Of a stretch of 64,000 nt of DNA, positions 28,900 to 42,100 are shown one piece after another (position 1 is the first letter of the stretch; every line of letters begins with the position of its first letter). Source of the DNA: Leguminivora glycinivorella. Taxonomy: Eukaryota; Arthropoda; Insecta; Lepidoptera; Tortricidae. A program made the translations under genes and the position numbers. The stretch spans positions 21,785,883 through 21,849,882 of the forward strand of contig NC_062978.1 of assembly GCF_023078275.1 (NCBI RefSeq), read 5' to 3'. The notes below the pieces were generated by a model. The model saw nothing but the letters and a program-made list of their open reading frames with translations, had not been told where the DNA came from and searched no databases.

Positions 28900-29880
28900 A
28901 TATATATTTATCAGATCTTGTTTAACAGTTGAGTATTAAGTTTTTTTTTTATTACATACATGGAAAACCAACAGCTGAAGTTATCAATACAATCTAAAAT
29001 AAAATTACGAAGCCAATTACAGGTTCTCACTTATAAAGAACAGGTTAGTGTTTCTATATAATATTTTATTCTTCAGATTGATAACGAGGATATCACTATT
29101 CAAACACTGTCTAAAGTGATATCAGGTGATTCAGGTGTGACAAACCAAGTTTTAAGTGTGTCATACACTGAGTACCGAAAAGTATGATGTAATGATATTT
29201 ATTTTTTTACCACTTGAATATGGCTACCTGCTGCATATTAGATTTCTTGATATTACATACATTTTGGTAAATTACCTTTAACTCACTAGGCAGTGTACTT
29301 TAAGATGTTACAAGAAACTTTTCTAGTATTAGGTATTTGTACTAGGGTTTGTAGTAGGAATTTTATCAATCCTATTCAAAGCAAAACGTCTACCTAGAAC
29401 CTGCGTTAATTAAAGGTACCGCATAATCATTAAATGATTTTGTTTTGTAGTTCCGTATACATTCACAAATATACAGTATCAAACTAATTCTATGAAATAA
29501 TAAAGAAATAAAAAAATTAAAAATTTGAATCTTTAGTAGACATTTCAGATTTTAGGCTTCATTTGCGAAGTTTAATCAACAACAGTCAAGTGTGTAAAGT
29601 GTTTAATAGCTAACGGCAACGCACCAACCACACCTAAGCTAGACAACGATAGATAGCGTTATCGAGCCTTAATAGGTGACCCACATATGGCCACTTAACT
29701 GGCATTATCACGACATGACAAACCACCGTGGCAACGCGCCCCAATTTCTGGCGAGTTTCGAGGTTCACTACCTATATTCAAGCTTCTAAAAATGGCCTCG
29801 CAAATGTATTACTGAACTGCGATTAGTTTGAGATTGAGATAACTGTCACTTCATAGCTTCATACAAACTTTGACCTATGT
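28900..29880. other. AT-rich intron sequence, no gene seen
   Basis: I see no exon, terminal repeat or RNA gene in this stretch. Confidence 0.45.
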
Positions 29881-29888
29881 GTACATAT

Positions 29889-30020
29889 CAGTGGCGGCTG
29901 GTAAAAAATTCTGCTAGGCAAGACTGAGCAAAAAAAACCTACCTTAACATTAGGTACTTTACTAGTAATAAATTTTAGGCAAACCAGTGGGAATCGGGTT
30001 GTACGGACCAGCCGCTGCTG
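29889..30020. mobile_element. hAT-like MITE, diverged copy
   Basis: The left end CAGTGGCGGCTGGT and right end ACCAGCCGCTGCTG are inverted with one mismatch. The flanks GTACATAT and GTACAATA look like a decayed 8-bp duplication. Related in ends and interior (TGGGAATCG) to 47434-47575. Confidence 0.75.
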
Positions 30021-30702
30021 GTACAATAGCAAACCAGTCATCGCTAATCCCATTCTCATCACAAGACTGATAGGTACCATTTGCGTGACAATTTTTTAAT
30101 AGAATAGTATTTTAGTTGAATAGATAGATGTGCACTTGTACAGTCTACAGCTACACAGTATAATATATTCACTTAAGGAAAGCAGACTACTGTTAAATGG
30201 CCACGCAAATGTAGCAGAATATAATATGTACATTGAGTGTAATTTTTTACCGTTTTGGAGCGGGCCTATGGTAAATGTTCAGTAATTAGTACCAATACTA
30301 AACACTGTATAAATATAAAATTAATAAAGAGCAGCATTCGTTTCTGTCGTTGTATTTTTAACACAAACCACGTAAAATAACCTGTATGTGATAAATAAAA
30401 ATTGTGGAATGTATTATGGCATTTGATAGTGTTTTGTTTGTATACCTATAATCGGAACGAAAGCTGTTCAATTTTATTTAATGTAGTTATTTTACATGTA
30501 CAGTTACCTGCATGGAGCCTAATACCTACTATACCTAGTAACCACTGGCTTGATATGATAATAATTGATTAAACAGTATAGATGTGCTCACCCATATCCT
30601 GAAACCCCTATATTAAGTATACGGATCCCTTTGTTTGACTAACTAAGATTTTAATTATTGAAATTCATAATGTCATGAATGCCCGATTATCATTAGTCGA
30701 TA

Positions 30703-30839
30703 CAGTCACCGGCATAAATAAGTGATGATTTCTGTACCTTGTCTTGTCGTCGTATCGTTTGACAATTTCGTATGACATTTCAAACAAGACGTTAATGTGA
30801 CAAGGTATAGAAATCATCACATATCTATGCCGGTGACTG
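30703..30839. mobile_element. TA-flanked MITE (CAGTCACCGGC type)
   Basis: The ends start CAGTCACCGGCATA in both directions, with about 35-bp imperfect inverted repeats. TA flanks at 30701-30702 and 30840-30841. Tc1/mariner-like by its duplication and ends. Confidence 0.88.
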
Positions 30840-30849
30840 TACTGTACAT

Positions 30850-32150
30850 ACCAAATTATTACTAACAAAAATGCTGACAGACAAGAGTTATGCTAAATAA
30901 TTACTAAGTACTAATTGTCAATGACCTAAATATCAGACCTAGATTGCGTATAATTCGTCACCATTTTGTCGGCTACATATGGTGTACTTAATTTGTTAGC
31001 CAGTGCCAGTGCAAGTCTTTAATCTAAAAATATAGTGGCCAGATAGGCTAAATTAGTCGAGTACAAATTATCTTTGCCACCATTTTTTCTTGTCGGGAAA
31101 TTTGATATTGCATGAAAATTATTTGTTATAAACACGGCATGACAGTTCTACTCGACTTTAACACAGTGAGTACTTCTTAAATCCTAAGAAAATTGCGGCC
31201 AGTTATGTAAAATTTTGAGATTTAACAGATCCTGACTTGTGTGGTTCTTTTTAATCGTAATAGGTATTTAAGAACAAAATTCTCCCCATCAAGTTAACAT
31301 AGAGATTTGCAAAAAAATGTCTCCTATTTGTCACACATGACCTTCACGTTTCAAATAGTATTCCAGTAGCACGCCTCAGAAAGAATACGACTGTGTTTTA
31401 TTATGTAATTGAAATAAATTACCTATTGTGTATAAATAAACAGTAATATAATTGTTAATTACATAATGTGTTATGTTATACGTTATATACAACGACATTC
31501 ACATATAATTCACATAACTACATATATAATTCGTATCTCCACTAAGTAAGAACACACAAACTGTACTAGCATTAGCACATATCAGTTCCTTGACATATTT
31601 ATCAGAGGTCAGTCAACTTAAATACATAATATAATAATGCGTGCACTGGGATATGTTAAGTTTAGTTAACTACTTTATATTTTTGAAATAACATTAGGGG
31701 TAATGAGTAATAAGTACATAAACTAACTACACCATTTTTTTAAACGATAAAACTATAATTAAGTAGTATTACGTATTTGAACTTTGTTGACTTGCCTTAT
31801 CTTTTGTTACCAACATACCTATATACCTATGTAACTTATATCGTGTTATTGAAATATTGGAAACAAACTGAGTAATTTTTCGGATTATTTGTGTTCAGTG
31901 TTCACAGATTAATACGTCAGCCTCCTATCCGTCCTGATATGTAATTTAGATATACATATTATAGGTTTTTTTAGTAGTGACCGAAGTCCGAAATAAGTAG
32001 CAAATAGGACGAGATGAACACATTGTCGTGTACTTCCCTAAAAAAATATTGGTAGTTTTGCGCACAGCAAGGTTTAGTTTAGAGAATCACAAACGGTTTC
32101 GTGCATAAAGCAACTAAATCCACACTAGTTAGTGCAAAATTCTATAAAGT
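30850..32150. other. AT-rich intron sequence, no gene seen
   Basis: I see no exon or structured repeat. The sequence becomes GC-richer from about 32150 towards exon B. Confidence 0.45.
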
Positions 32151-32246
32151 GCAATTTGAACTAGCGCGAAACTTTTAACAGCCAGCCAGCACGAAACGAC
32201 GGCAGGGCGTTCACGCGAGCCTAAGCCACAAAGGGTGAACAGTAAA
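32150..32246 (+). promoter_or_regulatory. GC-richer leader of alternative exon B
   Basis: The sequence immediately upstream of the ATG at 32247 is GC-enriched compared with the surrounding intron and lacks long AT runs, as expected of a 5' UTR. The core promoter is not resolved. Confidence 0.4.
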
Positions 32247-32323
32247 ATGAAAAAAAAAAAAAAAGTTAGGAGTTCTAACCGGGCGAGTCGAGGGACAGCG
32301 AACGGGTTCCCGGACGCGCGGAG
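32247..32323 (+). CDS. Candidate alternative first coding exon (exon B)
   Basis: ATG followed by five Lys codons and a basic, Ser/Gly/Arg-rich stretch (VRSSNRASRGTANGFPDARR), 25 full codons plus two bases, up to a GAG|GTATGT donor at 32324. It ends in phase 2, exactly like exon A at 25947, so both could join the same acceptor. The exon sits in a GC-rich island 6.3 kb downstream of exon A. The basic N terminus would differ sharply from the acidic/Lys-rich one of exon A. The A15 run could be an instability or a sequencing hazard; a change of one A would shift the frame. It could also be a non-coding first exon. Confidence 0.45.
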
Positions 32324-32734
32324 GTATGTAACTAGTCCACGCTCTTATTATGCACGCATGCATACACAATAATATATGTTCACACTTTATGTGACGGTAT
32401 CAAGGTGGAGTTGTGTGTAGGCATGATAATATTAAATACTAAGTCGTCTGCAGCTCTCAATAATCTGATTATGTTTTCTAGTTTAGAATATGTACATACA
32501 TAACTATTTAACAACGTCATGCCAGTTTAACGTTGTGGTCTAGTGTCCCGCGTTTTTTAAGGAGATAACATAATTATACATTTGTCGAACTAATAAATTT
32601 AAATAAAAATAAAATACGTTACGTGGCACAAATTTTCCCAAAATTACAATAGTGCTTTAAAATCGATCAACTTTTCTTTGACACAGCTAAAACTAGAAAT
32701 TACAACGACCCTAACCTACAAACCGCAGGGGATA

Positions 32735-32835
32735 ACTTACCACAGCGCGGCCCGCGACCGGTCGCCCCTCCCCCGCGCCGCCGTCCCCTGTCATTAGAAG
32801 CGCGGGCGCATTGGCCCGCGTCTAGGGTTGTCAAT
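32735..32835 (-). other. GC-rich island with a minus-strand splice donor
   Basis: A 100-bp island with very high GC content. On the minus strand it ends in GCTGTG|GTAAGT (donor at about 32738-32743), a strong consensus. It may be the first exon of an antisense or divergent transcript. There is no coding support. Confidence 0.35.
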
Positions 32836-32902
32836 GTTGCCATGTGTCAGGATTGGGCCTGACACTGACATGTGACATGTCAGCCTCTTAAGAACACTGC
32901 CA

Positions 32903-33021
32903 GGGGGCCGATTTTTGAATCTCACGGCGTTCGAATTCAGAAAATTGTCACTGAAAATAGTAGGCAATTCACCGTTTTCAACCGGTATTTTAGTGACAGT
33001 GAGACTCAAAAATCGGCCCCC
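32903..33021. mobile_element. MITE with GGGGGCCGATTTTTGA ends
   Basis: About 23-bp near-perfect terminal inverted repeats beginning GGGGGCCGATTTTTGARTCT. The target duplication is not clear. The ORFs across it on both strands are products of the inverted repeat. Confidence 0.85.
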
Positions 33022-33696
33022 AGGCGTGACATATTATGGTTACAAATAAACAAATTGAAATATTGGTGTAAAAGTAGCAAAACACTAAATGTACTGAAAT
33101 TAAAAATTTACTAATTTTATCTATGTCTAATCGATCGGAAAATAGAAAAATGTTATCTGCTTATTTATAAAATAACAGAATACATTTTACTAAATATCAA
33201 TAATGAGAAAGAATCTGACCTATATTATAATTTTAATTACTGTAGATTATGTAGATACCTATCTGTAGCGGAAGTAAGTGTGCCTTTTATGTTAATGTTC
33301 ATGGATTCTTCATTTACACAATCGGCAACCCTAACCGCACCGCGCATGCGTCGGCAATGTCGGCATACTCAATATACGGACCATCTGATTTTGTTCACTA
33401 AATCGCATGAATATTTGTGACTTTTCCATTAAAAGGGCCCTTACGAGTATGTTCCATGTGCATGAGGAAGATTTCTATCAGAAGCTTTATTTACATGAAA
33501 TATGAAACCTTCCCTTTTCATGGGAAATTAAAAATTTATGCTTAATATACTACTACTACTACTACTGCACATGAAATGATGAAACCTGAGATTATAATAA
33601 TACCTATTGCACTGATTCCTTAGCATATACATCAGGTATAGGCTTATAAAAGTTTTGGTTTAGTCGATAATTTCTATGCTGTTAGTCTTTTACTTA

Positions 33697-33822
33697 GGGC
33701 CAGTTGCATCAACCAAAAACAGACACAAATCATTGTCAGGCAGCAGACGTCTATGGAATTTCCCATACAATCTTTTTAACGAACCGTTAGCGGTGTGACA
33801 GACGGTTTGATGCAACCGGCCC
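33697..33822. mobile_element. MITE with TTA duplication (GGGCCAGTTGCATCAA type)
   Basis: Inverted ends GGGCCAGTTGCATCAACC and GGTTTGATGCAACCGGCCC, flanked by TTA at 33694-33696 and 33823-33825. PIF/Harbinger-like by duplication. Confidence 0.88.
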
Positions 33823-33829
33823 TTAGTGA

Positions 33830-35458
33830 CCTAATAACATCTCATGCAGATGTGATGACGCCTTCGAAAAAAGACAACCTAAGACCAAGATAGAGGAAAA
33901 AGGAGGAGAGATTTGCTTAGTGCTGGTACTGTTGGTATACGTCCTCCGTTCCACGATACATACGTCATATCGCATCGAGTGGATTTTGTAACTTTTTATC
34001 GTAATATGTATTTCGCAAGTCACCGCGCGTAATCGGAACACAAAAGTACCCGGACATTAGAAGAGACTGATGAATAGGTATAGTTAATTAGCTATACGCG
34101 TATGTAATACCATCTATCTAACATCGAGTCAACAATTTTCCCAAAAATCATTATCGATCCGTCATCCTTATCAGAAATTCGCTATCATATTGGAACGGAC
34201 CGGCCGATCGGAATTCAGTCATTAGTTCTTACCATCGGTGTCGACAAAATTCCACAGTCACTGTGAGCAATAATAAAACTACGAGTCCGGTCGGGGATAC
34301 TGTTCCACTCGGCGAATACATAGCTCGATCAAAACACCCAAGATTACAACCAGAATACTCTTAGTATTCCGGATAGGATTGTGATCGATTGCCATCACAG
34401 ATGTCATATATACCATAGATCAAGCAATCGTGTCTACTTAGCGTGTCAAATGAACTCAGTGAAATCCACTGAGTTGTCCGTCTTTAATCGCAGCTTGCAG
34501 CTTTCGGGCGTCAATTTTTGTAAGTTGAAGTCAATCAAAACATAAAAAATGCCTCGTTACGTGATATTCAATTGCAACAACACAATAATTATGAACAATC
34601 AAGAGCCTGAGACATATTTAAAATTACAGGCAAGAAACAACTTCAGTACAAAATTTGACACGCTCGGCCCCTATACAAATAGATGAACTTGTTTCTTCTA
34701 TATAAATAAAGTTCTGTGATTGCCATCAAACATTTTATCCGTAAACTTCAGTAGTAATAATGACTATAAGTTATCTTTACCAACCAACAAGATATACTGG
34801 TTCATGTGAGCAGAAAAGTCGCGCTCAAAAGGCAATTTTAAATAATATATGAGCAGGTAGAATCTGAGTCATCGTTGGTCGTTCAACTTTCATTATTGTT
34901 TATATTTTTACTCCTTGGCCCTTGAGTATTGTCTGCGTAACACTAGAGCTGAAATCCTTAAAATAAACCATTGTGTGGTTTTTGACTTTATGTAACTGTC
35001 TTATTGAGGACTGCCTTTCGAAATCGCAATAAAAGGGGGATAAAATAAGTAACAATTGTAATTATGTAATAGGTACATATTACAATTGTTCCTCATATTT
35101 TTGTTTGGTAACTCAAAATACCCGACCTTTATTAATGACGAAAAAGTTTAAAAGGTTACCTGTTACAAGAAAGTGACTTTGTTTATCTTTTGAATAACGA
35201 CTTCTATCGGCAACTCTTCGTATTTGATCAGAAAATAAGTGAGTGTCTTAGTCGGTGTTTTATTTTTGTCAGGTGTTCGCTATTTCCGAATCTGTTTAAG
35301 CTGACTAATTGTGATTGTCTTGATGTAGATGGCAATAGTTCGACATTACGGACTAGTGTAGAAATGGAGACAAGGATTTGCGCAAATACGAGCATTTAAA
35401 AGTTTTGAATGGCGACGTCTAGCGTTACGTCTTGCAGAGCCAGAGTTGACTGTTAATC
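33830..35458. other. AT-rich intron sequence, no gene seen
   Basis: It contains two short hairpins: AACTCAGTG...CACTGAGTT near 34452-34474, and a 12-bp pair AACAATTGTAAT...ATTACAATTGTT at 35051-35090. No exon is supported. Confidence 0.45.
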
Positions 35459-35459
35459 T

Positions 35460-35560
35460 CTAAGTAAGTAAGTAAGTAAGTAAGTAAATATTCTTTATTG
35501 CACCATTTTACATGTTATATGTATACAGAACAAGTAACTACAAAAGAGGCCAAGCATCAA
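35460..35560 (-). repeat. LINE 3' end with TAAG-repeat tail
   Basis: (TAAG)n near 35460-35486 followed by AATATTCTTTATTGCACC, the same type of junction as at 27624. On the minus strand this is a LINE 3' UTR with a microsatellite tail. Confidence 0.6.
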
Positions 35561-36189
35561 GTGCATCAAGGCAATTCAGTCACAGCTTATGTCTTAAGCT
35601 TTTACTTTAGTACGTCATTCATTACTATTTACCAGCGGTACCTACTTTGCTGTATTTTCTTAAAGATCGTGTATCGTATCCCGAGCGGATCACGCAAGTC
35701 TAGGCTCTACCCATGTATTCCAACGTTAACTTTACCAGTGTATCATGACTTACCAACAAGTGAAACAACTATTCATTTCCAGACAAATCTTATACTGGGT
35801 TTTAGACTATATACGGTCAGCGTTTGGATTAATCCCCTGGTCTAAGTGAACGTGGAATGTGAACAACCTTGGATGACTCTGCTTTCGATAGGTACCTATA
35901 ACTGCTTTGTTACTAAGGTTCATGCGTTCTATCGTGCCTGGTGTATGAAACTACAAATTATCTAGGCCAATGCAACTATAGGAATTAAGTACCTACATGA
36001 TCCTAGGTAATCATAATATCTCAGAAACGGTTGCATCTGACATGCTGATGAATTATCAACCTTAGGTACTGCTTTTTGTACTGAGACTAGCAGAAATAAG
36101 CTGTGTCGGCGATTGCAAGTACATAAACTCATGCCAGGTTTTATGAATTATGACGCAACACGTAGATGCAAACGCAAACGTAGAAGAGA

Positions 36190-36235
36190 ATGACGTCCAC
36201 TGCTAGACATAGAGGCCTTGTCCATGTTGTCCTTA
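36190..36235. repeat. Fragment of a common lepidopteran repeat
   Basis: GTCCACTGCTAGACATAGAG followed by GCCTTGTCC resembles a block often seen in LINE-derived repeats of Lepidoptera. Short remnant only. Confidence 0.4.
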
Positions 36236-36704
36236 AAGACATACAATTTAAAATCGCAGTTTCGGTATCAGTCCCATGTGAAATTGTGAGTATTTTTTCG
36301 TTTATTTAGTGGTAGTTATAAATAACCTCAACATGGGAAACTTATTCCCTGTCGATGTCATCAACTATCATAAATGGTCAAAGCGTAATCTGCTATAAAT
36401 TATTCTATCTCCAATGAAACCACATTACAAGTCGATAAATGTTAATAATTCAACTTATATGCATACGAAAACTTGTTCACATGTGTGCCTTATTTTCTTA
36501 GAGTAAAGTACAAGTTAAAGGCAGCTTTCAAATGGATATACGTTACATATGTAAGGCGGTAGTAATGTTATGCGCCGTAAATCAGACTTGTGCAAATCAT
36601 TGCACTGTAAACGATCACTGACGATGTAAACGATACATTGCATCCTTGGTTATAATGGTTATACTCTCAAGAGTAACAAAAGCTGGTGAAACTAACCCCC
36701 TTGG

Positions 36705-37128
36705 CCCCTTATTCATAAACGTATACTAAAGTTATCTAGCCGATAAAGTTCGTTTTCATCACACCCGCACTTTAAATGTGCTATTCCACGCAGGCGGAGC
36801 GTGAGTTATAGAAAAATCGTTCTCTCAAGGGAATAATGAAATTTCTTGTACCGTACTTAACTTTTTTACATCTATTTACATATTTTTTACATTGCGAGTG
36901 TGATGAAAAACATTGTGTGTAACTCGGGGAGTATGAATATTACTAACTCGAGTCTTTAAATCGCTCCGGCAAGCCGTCGCGATTTAACTTACTCTCGTTA
37001 GTAATATTCAACTTCCTCCCCTTGTTGCACAATGTACTATTGTCCCTTTCAATCACACCAATACGTCGGAAAGGGACAAACGAACTTTATCGGCTTGATA
37101 ACTTTAGTGTACGTTTATGAATAAGGGG
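36705..37128. mobile_element. 424-bp non-autonomous element with inverted ends
   Basis: The ends CCCCTTATTCATAAACGT and ACGTTTATGAATAAGGGG begin longer inverted repeats of about 50 bp that include CTAAAGTTATC and CGATAAAGTTCG. The interior (about 36880-37060) has its own repeat pattern, including CATTGTGTGTAAC and GTTGCACAATGTAC, suggesting a nested second element. The ORF at 37117-37305 starts inside it and is not supported. Confidence 0.8.
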
Positions 37129-37511
37129 GTAAGAATATTTCATCCAAAACAACACGTCTTCATTGCGCTTGATATTGCCATTGGATGCGCGTTCGTTGTC
37201 GTATCTCACATTACAACTATAACGCGACATTGGGACCTACTTGCACACGAAATTCGAAACCTTGCTCCCCATCTCACCTACACTAGCTTTACTCCAATTG
37301 GTTAGAAAAGGACGTGTATATAGTTTTAGTGCTCTTATCTGTTCACACCCACACGGACAGACGCGTCAGTAAGAATCAGTGCAGTCAAAGGGCATGTGAA
37401 GAACAAGCCGGTTCCCGCTAATGCATTTATCGGCTGGCCCGTCTATGTGACGGACGGCACAAACTATTTGTAGGTACCAAATGTAGACACAGGTTTAGCA
37501 GACCGTTTATA

Positions 37512-37642
37512 AACCAGGGGCCTATTGCATAACAATTTACAACTTGTATTACAAGTGGAACTCTCTTTCTTATAAAATGAATTGGAGGGGGACTACCGCT
37601 TGTAATATGAGTTGTAAATTGTTATGCAATAGGCCCCTGGTT
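37512..37642. mobile_element. Palindromic MITE (GGGGCCTATTGCATAA type)
   Basis: AACCAGGGGCCTATTGCATA at the left is mirrored by the reverse complement at the right. The inverted repeats are over 30 bp and enclose about 65 bp. The target duplication is not resolved. Confidence 0.85.
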
Positions 37643-38330
37643 GCATCGATTTAAGGTCTAAACCTGGTAACTGTGTATATGATGTACGTGAAACAGGCTC
37701 TGTTCCCATTGGTTTTGAATGTTATGAGCGCAGCAACTTCTTAAAACAAGACAATGTTCATGAATGAAAACAATATAGCCGGGTCTGATTTTTACGATTA
37801 AATTCACCATGGTCTTAATAATGGCCTATTTTAATCTAAGAAATGCAGAGAGGCTGTAGCGGACTTGGTGTTCGATACGTGGTCGTAGCACTCGTAGCAT
37901 CTTTATACCTATTTTGTTTGTGGGAGTGTTTATTATATCGGTCGAATCGAAATTGCATTTTAGACTCGCTCTCGTGTTATAGAATACGCTAGAAATTTAT
38001 GAAATGAAAAAATGACTTTCCGTCAAAATATTGATAGTTGTAGCTAGCTGTATTTTCTTCTATTCAATTCAGTACCAGTTATTATATACTTAGTTTTATT
38101 GGCTATTCTGATTATTGAGAAAAAAATGTCCATCCTTAAAACATTTTTACAGGAAAATTAATATATGTATGTATTTGTTTCTTTCAAATTATGAATATCT
38201 CTTAACAAATTTATGCAGATGACAGTGTTGGCTTGCATACTTTGGATAGGTTCTAGTCATTGCCATGTTTGTGTTTGCATTGCATGCACGTGTTTGAGAA
38301 TGAATACCAATTTACACTATACAATTTCAT
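37643..38330. other. AT-rich sequence, no gene seen
   Basis: No exon, hairpin or terminal repeat is apparent. Confidence 0.45.
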
Positions 38331-38338
38331 ACTTTTTA

Positions 38339-38790
38339 GGGTTCCGTACCTCAAAAGGAAAAAACGGAACCCTTATAGGATCACTTTGTTGTCCGTCTGT
38401 CCGTCCGTCCGTCCGTCTGTCAAGACTCTTTTTCTCAGGAACGCGTGGAGGTATGAAGCTGAAATTTATATCAATTACTCAGGTCTACTGTCCCTTGAAG
38501 CTGTGAAAAAATCAAACTTCTAAGCCAACGCAATCAAAAGATACAGCCGTTTATGCCGCAAATTTTCGACACTTGCAAGGGAATCAAAACCTACAGGGTG
38601 CTTCCCGTGAACTCAGAATCTTGAAATTTGGTACGAAGCAACGTCTTATAGCATAGATAAAGGAAAAATTACGAAAACCATAATTTTTTAGTTACATCAC
38701 ATAATATATTTTTTTTTAATAATTGTAAACCTTGCAGGTTTGTACGGAACCCTCGGTGCGCGAGTCCGACTCGCACTTGGCCGGTTTTTT
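38339..38790 (+). repeat. Lepidopteran repeat with GTCC microsatellite core
   Basis: GGGTTCCGTACCTCAAAAGG, an inverted CGGAACCC, a (GTCC)n/(GTCT) tract at 38391-38420, CTCAGGAACGCGTGG, and the end GGAACCCTCGGTGCGCGAGT...CTTGGCCGGTTTTT. I recognise this arrangement as a highly abundant microsatellite-associated element in moths and butterflies. It is non-coding. Confidence 0.75.
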
Positions 38791-39029
38791 TAATTAAAAA
38801 ACATTCTAATAAACTTCTGATTGTTCAATATCGAGTGTGCTATAAAACGGAATGACGTCCCTATACCGTACAGGTGCTAAACAAACACCTGCTGACTCCA
38901 AGTTTCTTTTACCTCTGACATTTTCTTTGCACATTTCCTGCACTATCAATTATCAATGAGGCTCAACAATTACAGGGACCAACGCCTGTGCCCTGTTTCA
39001 CAGTGACATTGACACTTGACACAACCTTA

Positions 39030-39162
39030 GTGCGTTTTCACATTATCCGATCCGATATCGGATGTAGGACCGATATCCCATACATTTAAGCCGCCATCTT
39101 TGATTTTTGCCTTTGAAATCCTTCCGACATCCGATATCGGATCGGATAATGTGAAAACGCAC
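39030..39162. mobile_element. MITE with TTA duplication (GTGCGTTTTCACATTATCCG type)
   Basis: Terminal inverted repeats of about 37 bp begin GTGCGTTTTCACATTATCCG and include the ATATCGGAT palindrome. TTA flanks at 39027-39029 and 39163-39165. A common MITE type in Lepidoptera. Confidence 0.93.
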
Positions 39163-39165
39163 TTA

Positions 39166-42100
39166 GGCTGACACTATTAACGGACCTAAGATCGGTCGGA
39201 TACAATAACATCTTCGAGGTAAACCGAATTCTCATAAATTCTGACACATGTGATAAGGGACATTGTCAGTGGCTTATTCTTAAATAATACAGGTGTATTG
39301 TGTAGGTGTATAGGTGTAGTTAAAGTTAATATAACGTCCCAAGGTACAATACCCGCCAGCGCTTATCTCGCGCCACAAATGTACCCAGGACCTAGGGCAT
39401 ATCCGGCCACAAGCACTAATCATTTGAATCCAATTTGTCCCATACGTTGGTGTAGAGCTATTTGTGATTAGGGCAAGCCTCGGTGCCGGTACCCAAATCT
39501 GTAATTACTGACCGACTGGGTACCCTTCACTATTATCTAAATTGCATACCGATTAACTCGGATAATGGCCCGGGGCTGCATGAACGTGACGTCACCAGAC
39601 GTCTAGCATTGTAAATTCGTGATTCTTTTTTTTTTCATCAAAGGACGTGCAAGGACGGCTAACAAATAGAGCCGTTCAACGAACAACAAACTCGTTAAGA
39701 CTATTTATACAGCTGGTTTATGCTGTCGATTCGAATGTTTCTGGCTTTATCAGGTTAAAATTGCACGGACATAATCTACTACGACCTACGACATACAGTT
39801 ACACAAGAAAGTTTAAGTTCGTAGCCTCCCTCCGGGAAATTATAAATAATTAAACAGTCCGATGGCGACTTACACAGAGAATAGTAGATATTAAACTGGT
39901 AGGTCGACTATAACTACTAATTTTAGACTGTAAAAATTTGTTTTGGGACTAAATCTTCCTATTAAATACATTTTACTTGCCTACTGAACATAATGCCAAT
40001 TAAGTTACAAACAGCCAAGTCCTCAGCCCCAATCAGTCCGTTAGCGTAGCTAATCATAATATATCTAGTTACCGCTTTAATTAACGATACATATCTAAAA
40101 AAAGTATGTATGGTATGTGCCTATTACGTATATTATTTTAGTGTTAGCCGATGTCATCGATAAGACAACGTAAATGGGCGAATCAACTTTTTGACCGACT
40201 CAAATCTGTCCGCACATTCTTAACATAGTTGTGAAATTTCACCCTTAAATAATGAATTTTATTGGTATTTTTCACTTTACCCTGTATATTAAAACATAAC
40301 CCTAACTGTTAAATCCAATAAACTGAAACTTTGTTCATTAGAAGTTCGATTTCTTGGTAACTTCAGAGACATTTTGAGTAACGCCAGAGACACCAAAAAT
40401 GTCGGTCAAAAAGTTGATTCGCCCAAATACTAATATTATACTAAACGTTTACTCGTGAAGTCTATATCGGGTGAATCGGGTCCCTCAATACGGGTGCATA
40501 CTTGCATAGGGAGCCAAGTCAACAATTTATTGAAACCCATCCATCACGGCAGACATCGCCGCATTGTCCAATAGAATTCCTGCTCGGGCTCGAGAATTGA
40601 GAGAATCCTACGTTAATCTCCCGAATGCCGCGTCCAAATGTCCATAATCTCTAGCTTTCATTGCGTTGACCACTTGCCCGATCAATTCGTGGACCTTTGG
40701 CTTTATGTCATGAAATTCTGCCTAAAATAAATGTTTTACTTCAATTATTGTCTTAACTTAATTACAACGAAAAAATTGCATCTTTTACGTTTCTCAAAAG
40801 TCAGCACAAAATTTACAAAAAATCCTTTGGTCGCCAACCGTCATGCATGAATAGTTAAATACTACGAATTGAAAAATAAATCCGTGACATTGTATAAATC
40901 AAACGAGACTTTGAAAAAAACTTAAAAATTTGATAAACAGTCTGCACGCAAAATGTATCGTGTTCGTGTGTAAATTTGAATCTAAAATTATTAAAAAGAT
41001 CTGGCAACCATGTAAACTACTCGATTTCGTTGGTTTCGCCTCATCGTAAGTGAATCGATACGCCACGCTTGGGAGATTTTTCAGTTATTATAATTATAAC
41101 ATCATCATAACGCAAATTTTATGTTGTTGCTAATACTAATCGCTCGGAACTGCAAGTGATGCTAATCAAGTGTGTATCTTACTGTGCCTTGGTCAAAGAC
41201 TGTCAGTATACTGAAATAGATGCCAAATGAAACGGTTTGTGTTATTATTTTGATTCCCTATGTAAATGTCAAACTGCCGCACAAAGCTTCACGAGCTCCG
41301 ATTTTATGCTTCCGGCCAGTCGCGAACCAAAGTATCCAAATTTGAAATTTAAATTGACGTAAATCCGTAAGATTTCTAAACAGAAGTACGCTTCACAGCA
41401 ATCACAGCTTCACAGCCTATTCAACCACAAAATTTTACCTTGCGCTGTTGCGGGGCATTATTAATTTGGCATTACAACGGTCCTCAATTTCGCGTGATAT
41501 AATTCGGAATATTTGCCCTCGGGCCTGGGGTAAACAGCAATTAATCCTAGCAACCCGATACGTTTGGGGCCCGCCCCTCCTTAGATGGCAGATTGCTGTG
41601 CGATCTCGTTGCATTGCTACTGCTTCCAATGCATTGGTGTGGCTACATACACTTATTAGAGACTGATTTAGTGTAGGTACAACTAGCCAGCTATGACTAC
41701 GAAATCATCATAGAGGATATAAGGTGCAAGTAACACGACGAATATACATATATATATAGCAAATGTCACTTTGACATCGCTTGATCGAATCGAAATAGAC
41801 ACTCCGTCATATCCCATAATGATTACATTTCATGATATCATCAATGATGCGCTCGAAGTTTTCATATGAAGTGACCCCATATTTTATTGACTGCTGCGTC
41901 TACCGATGAAATGACCGAGACGTAAACAGTTTGGAATTCTCGAATTTCAATGAATTTAAACGGCATGCATGAAAACAATGTGGACGAAACAATGATGTGA
42001 AAATGGATACGAGCATGATATGTTATTTAAACATTATTCAACAGGCCGATGCAAACTTACATTCCCCTAATGCTCGTCGAGGGGAGACTTTTTTTACTTC

